A DNA stretch of 64,000 bases from Lysobacteraceae bacterium (GTDB lineage: Bacteria; Pseudomonadota; Gammaproteobacteria; Xanthomonadales; Ahniellaceae): positions 1-64,000 of the forward strand of contig JAJTHZ010000056.1 of NCBI GenBank assembly GCA_021299185.1, given 5' to 3'. How positions within the stretch are numbered: the first letter of the stretch is position 1; every line of letters begins with the position of its first letter. Below the pieces are notes generated by a model, which was not told the DNA's origin, searched no databases, and was given only the letters and a program-made list of their open reading frames with translations. The translations under genes and the position numbers were made by a program. Positions 59,113-64,000 of this stretch are shown here, piece after piece.

Positions 59113-59158
59113 GCTTGTCCCACCGCCCGCGCACAGGAAGCGCCGGGCGGCGCTGCGA

Positions 59159-60502
59159 TCAGCCGGTCAGCGCGCGCAGCAGCTTGTCCCAGTCCTCGCG
59201 GGTGCGGCCGTCGGTGGCCACCAGTTCGCGCACCACGCGGCAGGCATGCAGCACCGTGGTGTGGTCGCGCCCGCCGAAGGAATCGCCGATCTCCGGCAGG
59301 CTGTGCTCGGTCAACTCCTTGGCCAGCGCCATCGCCAGTTGCCGCGGCCGCGCCAGCGAGCGCGTGCGCTTCTTCGACAGCAGGTCGGCCACGCGCAGCT
59401 GGTAGTAGTCGGCGACGATCTTCTGGATGTTGGGCAGGCTCACCGCGCGCTCCTGCACGGTCAGCAGGTCGCGCAGCGTCTCCTGCGCGAATTCGGCGGT
59501 GATGCTGCGCCCGGTGAAACCGGCGCGCGCGGCCAGCGTGTTGAGCGCGCCCTCGAGGTCGCGCACGTGGCTGCGCATGCGGCGCGCGATCAGGAACGCC
59601 ACGTCGTCGGGCAGCGCCATGCCCTTCGATTCCGCCTTCGACAGCAGGATCGCCGCGCGCGTCTCGAAGTCCGGCGGCTCGATCGCCACCGACAGACCCC
59701 AGCCCAGCCGCGAGGTCAGGCGCGGCTCCATGTTTTCCACTTCCTTCGGGTAGCGGTCGCAACTCAAGATGATCTGCTGCTTGCCCTCGAACAGCGCGTT
59801 GAAGGTGTGGAAGAACTCCTCCTGCGTGCGGTCCTTGCCGGCGAAGAACTGGATGTCGTCGATCATCAGCGCATCCACCGAGCGGTAGCGCTGCTTGAAC
59901 TCGTCGATCGCCTTGCTGCCCGCGACCTTGTTCGACAGCGCCTTGACCATCGCGGTGAAGAACTGCTCCGAGCGCTGGTACAGCACGCGCATGCCGGGGT
60001 TGTTCTGCCGCATGAGATTGCCCGCGGCGTGCATCAGATGGGTCTTGCCCAGCCCCGTGCCGCCGTACAGCAGCAGCGGGTTGTAGGTGCGCCCCGGGTT
60101 GGTCGCGACCTGGATCGCGGCCGCCTTGCCCAACTGGTTCGACTTGCCCTCGACGAAGTTCTCGAAGGTGTAGTGCGGGTCGAGGTTCGATTCGAACGCC
60201 TCCGGCTCGCGCGCCGCCGCATGGTTGTTGCGCCCGCCGGATGCCGCCGGCTTCGGCGCGGTCGCCACCGATCCGACCTCCACCCGCACCTGCCCCAGCG
60301 CGGGGTCCAGGTGTCGCGCCACCTGCTCGATCACCGGCAGCAGGCGCTCGCGCAGGGTGTCGCGCACGAAGCCGTTGGGCGCCAGCAGCACCAGGTCGTG
60401 CCCGGACTCCTGCGCCTGCAGGGGCTTCAGCCAGGTGTGGAGGTCCTCGACGCTGACCTCGGCCTCCAGGCGGTCGAGGCAGCGCTGCCAGAGCTTGCTC
60501 AT
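59159..60502 (-). CDS. dnaA: Chromosomal replication initiator DnaA
   Basis: A 447-residue initiator: domain I (about 1-90, [28 protein letters not shown]), a short linker with Asn/His (GGRNNHAAA), AAA+ domain (about 115-335) with Walker [16 protein letters not shown] and Walker [14 protein letters not shown], and domain IV DNA-binding signature [17 protein letters not shown]. It binds the TTATCCACA boxes and opens the origin. The ATG at 60502 (MSKLWQRC) fits DnaA; an in-frame ATG 30 bases upstream is less likely. Confidence 0.97.
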   Translation of the reverse strand: MSKLWQRCLDRLEAEVSVEDLHTWLKPLQAQESGHDLVLLAPNGFVRDTLRERLLPVIEQVARHLDPALGQVRVEVGSVATAPKPAASGGRNNHAAAREPEAFESNLDPHYTFENFVEGKSNQLGKAAAIQVATNPGRTYNPLLLYGGTGLGKTHLMHAAGNLMRQNNPGMRVLYQRSEQFFTAMVKALSNKVAGSKAIDEFKQRYRSVDALMIDDIQFFAGKDRTQEEFFHTFNALFEGKQQIILSCDRYPKEVENMEPRLTSRLGWGLSVAIEPPDFETRAAILLSKAESKGMALPDDVAFLIARRMRSHVRDLEGALNTLAARAGFTGRSITAEFAQETLRDLLTVQERAVSLPNIQKIVADYYQLRVADLLSKKRTRSLARPRQLAMALAKELTEHSLPEIGDSFGGRDHTTVLHACRVVRELVATDGRTREDWDKLLRALTG

Positions 60503-60605
60503 GCGGCGCGTCCAGAGTGCGGCATCCCGCACGCCACGCGCGCAGGGCCGTCCAGTCTAGCAGCGCGTCGGCGCCCGGCCCTGTTGCACCAAAGGGCGGG
60601 ACAAC

Positions 60606-60634
60606 TTGACGCAAACCCGGTCCAAGTCTATGAT
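60606..60634 (+). promoter_or_regulatory. Strong sigma-70 promoter of rpmH-rnpA
   Basis: TTGACG (60606-60611) and TATGAT (60629-60634) are separated by exactly 17 bases, close to consensus. Transcription would begin about 60641 and leave a short leader before the rpmH ATG at 60669. Strong rpmH promoters near the origin are typical. Confidence 0.85.
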
Positions 60635-60668
60635 CCGCGCCCTTTTCTCGTAACTTCCGAGTGCCGCC

Positions 60669-60803
60669 ATGAAGCGCACCTACCAGCCCGGCAAACTCAA
60701 GAAGGCTCGCACGCATGGCTTCCGCGCGCGCATGGCGACCGCCGACGGCCGCAAGATCCTGTCTGCCCGTCGCGCCAAGGGCCGCAAGCGCCTCATCCCG
60801 TAA
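60669..60803 (+). CDS. rpmH: 50S ribosomal protein L34
   Basis: A 44-residue basic protein beginning [18 protein letters not shown] and ending [11 protein letters not shown], the full L34 pattern. Too short for many gene finders but unmistakable. Directly behind the TTGACG/TATGAT promoter and followed four bases later by rnpA. Confidence 0.97.
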   Translation: MKRTYQPGKLKKARTHGFRARMATADGRKILSARRAKGRKRLIP

Positions 60804-60807
60804 GTCC

Positions 60808-61191
60808 GTGGCGGGCCCGCTGCGTTTTCCCCGCAGTGCCCGCCTGCTCGCCAAGGCCGATTTCGATCGCGCCTTCCAGGGCGGCACGCGCCTCGGCGGC
60901 CAGTTCTTCCGACTCCTCGTGGTGATCGAGCCCGGCACGCCCGCGCGGCTCGGCGCGGCGCTCGCCAAGCGCAGCATCCCGCACGCCGTCGACCGCAATC
61001 GCATCCGCCGCCAGTTGCGCGAGGCCTTCCGCCAGCGCCAGGCCGAACTCGCCGCGCGCAGCCTCGTCTTCACCGCCAAGCCGGAAGCCGCGGCCACGCC
61101 CAATCCCGCCCTGCGCGCCGACATCGACCGCCTGCTCACGCGTGCGGCCGCGTTGCCGCTGGATCGCCCTGCCGGCACAATGTCGCGCTGA
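60808..61191 (+). CDS. rnpA: Ribonuclease P protein component
   Basis: A 127-residue basic protein that supports the RNase P RNA in 5' maturation of tRNAs. Family features: FPRSARLLAKADFDRAFQGG near the N-terminus and the RNR-motif equivalent AKRSIPHAVDRNRIRRQLREAFR. GTG at 60808 starts four bases after the rpmH stop, so the two are coupled. The longer frame through rpmH is shadow. The C-terminal tail is Ala/Arg/Pro-rich. yidD, often next, is absent. Confidence 0.93.
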   Translation: MAGPLRFPRSARLLAKADFDRAFQGGTRLGGQFFRLLVVIEPGTPARLGAALAKRSIPHAVDRNRIRRQLREAFRQRQAELAARSLVFTAKPEAAATPNPALRADIDRLLTRAAALPLDRPAGTMSR

Positions 61192-61267
61192 CTTTGCGCC
61201 GCGCCCGCGCGCCCTCCCTCACCGCCTGCCGCAGCGTCCGGCATCGAACCACGGAATCCGCAGCGCC

Positions 61268-62992
61268 ATGCCGAACATGCGCAGTTTCCTCCTGATCGCG
61301 CTCCTCGTGACCGGCTTCTTCCTGTGGGAAGCCTGGCAGCGCGACTACGGCCCCAGCGCGCCGGTGGCACCGGAAGCACCGGCCGCGCCCGCCGACCCCG
61401 CCGCGCCGGCCGCCGACGTGCCGACCGCCGCCGCGCCCGCTGCCGATACCCCGGCCGCACCGCCCGGCGCCGACGTGCCGAGCGCGCCCGTGGTCGCAGC
61501 CCCCGATGCCACCGCCGTCGCCAGCGCCGCCGAGCCCGCGCTGGACCCGATCACCGTCGAAACCGACGTGCTGCGCATCAAGATCGACGTGCGCGGCGGC
61601 AGCGTGGTCGATGCCGAACTGCTCGCGTATCCGATCACGCCGGCGGACAAGTCCAACGTCGTGCGCCTGTTCAGCAGCGACGCGTCGCGCTGGTATGTCG
61701 CGCAGAGCGGCTTCGTCGCCGCCGCCGGCGCCGCGCCCGACCATCGCAGCGTGTTCGAGGCCACGCAGCGCGAATACCGCCTGCCCGACGACGACGCCAC
61801 GCTCGAGGTGCCGCTGACCTGGACCGACGCCAGCGGCGTGCGGATCACCAAGACCTTCCGCCTCACGCGCGGCAGCTACACCATCGACGTCGCCCACCGC
61901 ATCGACAACGGCGGCAGCACGCCGTGGACCGCCAGCGAATACCGCCAGCTGCAGCGCACCTCGCCGCTGGTCGACCGCAAGTTCTCGTTCACCAATCCCG
62001 AGCAGTACGCCTTCACCGGCGTGTCCTGGTACAGCCCCGAAGAGCGCTTCCAGAAGATCCAGTTCGACGACTTTGCCGACGAGCCGCTCAACCGCGCTGT
62101 CACCGGCGGCTGGATCGCGCAGCAGCAGCACTACTTCTTCTCCGCGTGGATCCCGCCGGTCACCGAGAACGCGCAGTTCAGCACCGCGGTGGTGCCGGGC
62201 GACACCGGCCCGCGCTACCTCGTGCGCGCGGTCGCGCCCACCATCACCGTCGCCCCCGGCGCCAGCGCCGACACCAGCGCACGACTGTACGTCGGCCCGA
62301 AGCTGCAGGACTACATCGAGGACGTCGCCGACGGCCTCGTCTACACCGTCGACTACGGCATGGTGACCTTCCTCGCGAGCCCGCTGTTCTGGGCGCTGGA
62401 GCAGCTGCACAAGCTCACCGGCAACTGGGGCTGGGCGATCATCCTGATCACCATCATCATCAAGCTGCTGTTCTTCAAGCTCACCGAGGCGCAGTACAAG
62501 AGCTTCGCGCGCATGCGCAAGCTGCAGCCGCGGCTGCAGGCGCTCAAGGAGCGCTACGGCGACGATCGCCAGAAGATGAACCAGGCGATGATGGAGCTGT
62601 ACCAGAAGGAGAAGATCAACCCGCTCGGCGGCTGCCTGCCGATCCTGGTGCAGATCCCGGTCTTCATCGCGCTGTACTGGGTGCTGCTGGAATCGGTCGA
62701 GCTGCGCCAGGCGCCCTTCATCGGCTGGATCCAGAACCTGTCCGATAAGGACCCGTACTTCATCCTGCCGATCTTGAACGGCATCGCGATGTACGCCACG
62801 CAGAAACTCACGCCGACCGCCGGCATGGACCCGATGCAGGCGCGCATCATGCAGATGATGCCGGTGGTGTTCGCGATCATGTTCGCCTTCTTCCCCGCCG
62901 GCCTCGTGCTGTACTGGACCGTCAACGGCGTGCTCGGCCTGGCACAGCAGTACGTCATCACCAAGCGCATCGAGGCGGGCGAGAAGGACTGA
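61268..62992 (+). CDS. yidC: Membrane protein insertase YidC
   Basis: A 574-residue insertase: N-terminal membrane anchor (about 5-20, FLLIALLVTGFFLWEAW), an Ala/Pro-rich linker (about 30-80), the large periplasmic beta domain (about 85-370) and the C-terminal 60KD_IMP core with five membrane segments, including GNWGWAIILITIIIKLLFF, the positively charged cytoplasmic loop with KSFARMRKLQPRLQALKERYG, and VQIPVFIALYWVLLESVELR. It inserts membrane proteins with or without SecYEG. The ATG at 61268 (MPNMRSFLLIAL) was chosen over upstream shadow starts. Confidence 0.96.
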   Translation: MPNMRSFLLIALLVTGFFLWEAWQRDYGPSAPVAPEAPAAPADPAAPAADVPTAAAPAADTPAAPPGADVPSAPVVAAPDATAVASAAEPALDPITVETDVLRIKIDVRGGSVVDAELLAYPITPADKSNVVRLFSSDASRWYVAQSGFVAAAGAAPDHRSVFEATQREYRLPDDDATLEVPLTWTDASGVRITKTFRLTRGSYTIDVAHRIDNGGSTPWTASEYRQLQRTSPLVDRKFSFTNPEQYAFTGVSWYSPEERFQKIQFDDFADEPLNRAVTGGWIAQQQHYFFSAWIPPVTENAQFSTAVVPGDTGPRYLVRAVAPTITVAPGASADTSARLYVGPKLQDYIEDVADGLVYTVDYGMVTFLASPLFWALEQLHKLTGNWGWAIILITIIIKLLFFKLTEAQYKSFARMRKLQPRLQALKERYGDDRQKMNQAMMELYQKEKINPLGGCLPILVQIPVFIALYWVLLESVELRQAPFIGWIQNLSDKDPYFILPILNGIAMYATQKLTPTAGMDPMQARIMQMMPVVFAIMFAFFPAGLVLYWTVNGVLGLAQQYVITKRIEAGEKD

Positions 62993-63017
62993 TCGCCCGC
63001 TGCGTGCGGGAATGAAA

Positions 63018-63279
63018 TGTGGGAGCGAGCAACGCTCGCGACTGCAGCCTCGGGGTGCCTCACAAGGGTCGAGAATGTGGGAGCGAGCAACGCTCGCGAC
63101 TGCGACCTCGGGGTGCGTCACAAGGATCGAGACTGTGGGAGCGAGCAACGCTCGCGACTGCGACCTCGGTGTGCCTCGCAAGGATCGAGACTGTGGGAGC
63201 GAGCAACGCTCGCGACTGCGACCTCGGGGTGCCTCACAAGGGTCGAGGTGGCGGTCGCGAGCGCTGCTCGCTCCCACAA
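63018..63279. repeat. REP array, four copies, exact 58-base period, plus inverted end copy
   Basis: TGTGGGAGCGAGCAACGCTC starts at 63018, 63076, 63134 and 63192, each exactly 58 bases apart; the hairpin is GCGAGC-AAC-GCTCGC. The spacer (CTCGGGGTGCCTCACAAGG with small variations) is repeated too. The array closes with one inverted copy (GCTGCTCGCTCCCACA, ending 63279). It lies between yidC and the RAYT gene, whose substrate it probably is. Confidence 0.93.
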
Positions 63280-63373
63280 TGTGCGACCAGGTACGCGCGA
63301 ATCAGCGGATTCCTACGCAACACCGGGCGCATATCCTCTGCCCCCAAGCGCCCGAGGCAACCACGATGTCCGC

Positions 63374-63841
63374 ATGGCTCGGGATCAGGACAGGGGATAT
63401 CGTGCGCTGCGGCGCGGTCGCCACTCGGAACCGGGACGAATCTATCTCGTCAGCACGGTCTGCCATGGGCGGCGCCGCTTCTTCGCAGACTGGGACGTCG
63501 CACGCACAGTGTGCGCCCAGCACGCAGCGCCCGGTGCGTTCCTCGATGCCGAAGCGCTCGCCTGGGTCCTCATGCCTGACCACTGGCACGGTCTCATCGC
63601 GCTGAACGACAGCGCATCCCTGTCGGAGGTGATGCAGCACTTCAAGGCGCGGTCGGCGAAGGCGGCGAACCGCACGCTGGGCCGCTCGGGCGCGATCTGG
63701 CAGGGCGGATTCCACGACCGCGCCCTGCGCCAGGACGATGACCTGCGCGCCGCGGCGCGTTACCTCATCGCGAACCCGATTCGTGCGGGTCTGGTCCGCC
63801 GCGCGGGCGACTATCCCTACTGGGACTGCATCTGGCTGTAG
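63374..63841 (+). CDS. REP-associated tyrosine transposase (RAYT)
   Basis: A 155-residue Y1/HUH-type enzyme of the TnpA_REP group. The HUH metal-binding motif is LMPDHWHGLI (H70, H72) and the presumed catalytic tyrosine is Y130 in AARYLIANPIRAGLV; the family stretch GAIWQGGFHDRALR is also present. RAYTs bind and cleave REP hairpins at the GTAG/GTGG head and are thought to have spread REPs. The ATG at 63374 starts the protein; the in-frame upstream reading through the REP array is not protein. REPs lie on both sides (63018-63279 and 63911-64000), a typical RAYT setting. No IS ends or second transposase gene accompany it. Confidence 0.9.
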   Translation: MARDQDRGYRALRRGRHSEPGRIYLVSTVCHGRRRFFADWDVARTVCAQHAAPGAFLDAEALAWVLMPDHWHGLIALNDSASLSEVMQHFKARSAKAANRTLGRSGAIWQGGFHDRALRQDDDLRAAARYLIANPIRAGLVRRAGDYPYWDCIWL

Positions 63842-63910
63842 CGCCCGGCCGTCGTCGCAGGGTCCGCGCACCATAAGGCAGCGCCACGACACCGGCGCTG
63901 CGCGCCTTGT

Positions 63911-64000
63911 GATGGCAAGCAACGCCCGCAACCAAAACAACCCTGTGGGAGCCAGCAACGCCCGCCACCGAAAAAACCCTGTGGGAGCGAGCAGCGCTCG
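63911..64000 (+). repeat. REP copies downstream of the RAYT gene
   Basis: Three spaced copies on the plus strand: a decayed one (GCAAGCAACGCCCGC, about 63915), TGTGGGAGCCAGCAACGCCC at 63944, and TGTGGGAGCGAGCAGCGCTC from 63980 to the window edge. They match the 58-base array family, so the RAYT gene is flanked by its own REP type. The array may continue beyond the window. Confidence 0.85.

Larger units (their letters stand above)
58926..59158. other. oriC: Probable replication origin region between dnaA and dnaN
   Basis: Two perfect DnaA boxes (TTATCCACA) face each other at 59080-59088 (minus) and 59104-59112 (plus), 15 bases apart. A less GC-rich stretch with ATGATGATGA lies at 58942-58978, next to the dnaN start, and could be an unwinding element. 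A near-match box (CTTCCCACAGC, minus) lies near 59046. Genes point away from this region on both sides once dnaA is passed. Few boxes are seen, so dnaA-dnaN regulation alone is possible. Confidence 0.65.

Noticed and set aside
63012-63373. Long N-terminal extension of the RAYT frame through the REP array, and a possible CRISPR array
   Set aside because: The extension is repeat DNA. The 58-base units have near-identical spacers and an internal hairpin, unlike CRISPR with unique spacers, and no cas gene is present.

Overview
The window is GC-rich (about 70% by eye), densely coding bacterial chromosome and looks like a member of the Lysobacterales (Xanthomonadales) in the Gammaproteobacteria. 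The reasons are the tonB-exbB-exbD-exbD-pdxJ block as found in Xanthomonas, a XanB2/FkbO-type chorismatase, the def-fmt-rsmB-DUF4390-ntrY and lysM-dprA-smg-topA blocks, and the dnaA-dnaN-recF-gyrB / rpmH-rnpA-yidC origin region. I saw no rRNA, tRNA or CRISPR array. Species cannot be named from the sequence.

Layout. 1-1025: accessory edge with a decayed IS630-type transposase end and an XRE-type regulator, sitting where ntrX would be expected next to ntrY. 1026-6679 (minus): ntrY, DUF4390 lipoprotein, rsmB, fmt and def. 6835-12647 (plus): LysM protein, dprA, smg and topA. 12982-16604: XanB2-like chorismatase, hemF, DUF4126 protein, diguanylate cyclase. 16671-20730: divergent tesA and the ybbA/ybbP ABC exporter. 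20877-40553: a large acetate and C4/peptide uptake neighbourhood holding two acetate-type SSS permeases (DUF4212+SSS and DUF485+ActP), TerC, AbgT, a DcaP-like porin, acs, and a LuxR-type regulator plus SSS-fused hybrid kinase that resemble CrbR/CrbS, then a DnaQ-fold exonuclease and a cNMP/CBS/DUF294 protein. 40678-46535: phosphopantetheinyl transferase, DUF2256, photolyase, an ECF sigma factor with a membrane partner, a PDZ protein, a methyltransferase and pdxJ. 46591-49880 (minus): tonB, exbB and three exbD-like genes. 50101-54133 (minus): a TPR protein and an ATP-grasp / 7TM inactive-transglutaminase pair. 54195-60502 (minus): gyrB, recF, dnaN, dnaA, with DnaA boxes between dnaN and dnaA. 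60669-62992 (plus): rpmH, rnpA, yidC. 62993-64000: a tandem REP array and a REP-associated tyrosine transposase (RAYT).

The most unusual content is in the gaps. Several families of REP-type palindromes share a GTGGGAGC or GTAGGAGC head. Three of them are amplified into arrays with exact periods of 118, 102 and 58 bases, and a RAYT gene lies directly beside the 58-base array. A second, unrelated kind of element is built from 7-base words (AGGGCCC-type and GCGAATG-type) in inverted pairs, at four intergenic places.

How the genes work together: acs, ActP/DUF485, the DUF4212 symporter and CrbR/CrbS form an acetate scavenging and sensing module. TonB/ExbB/ExbD energises outer-membrane uptake. The last 10 kb is the replication-initiation and membrane-insertion core around the presumed chromosome origin.
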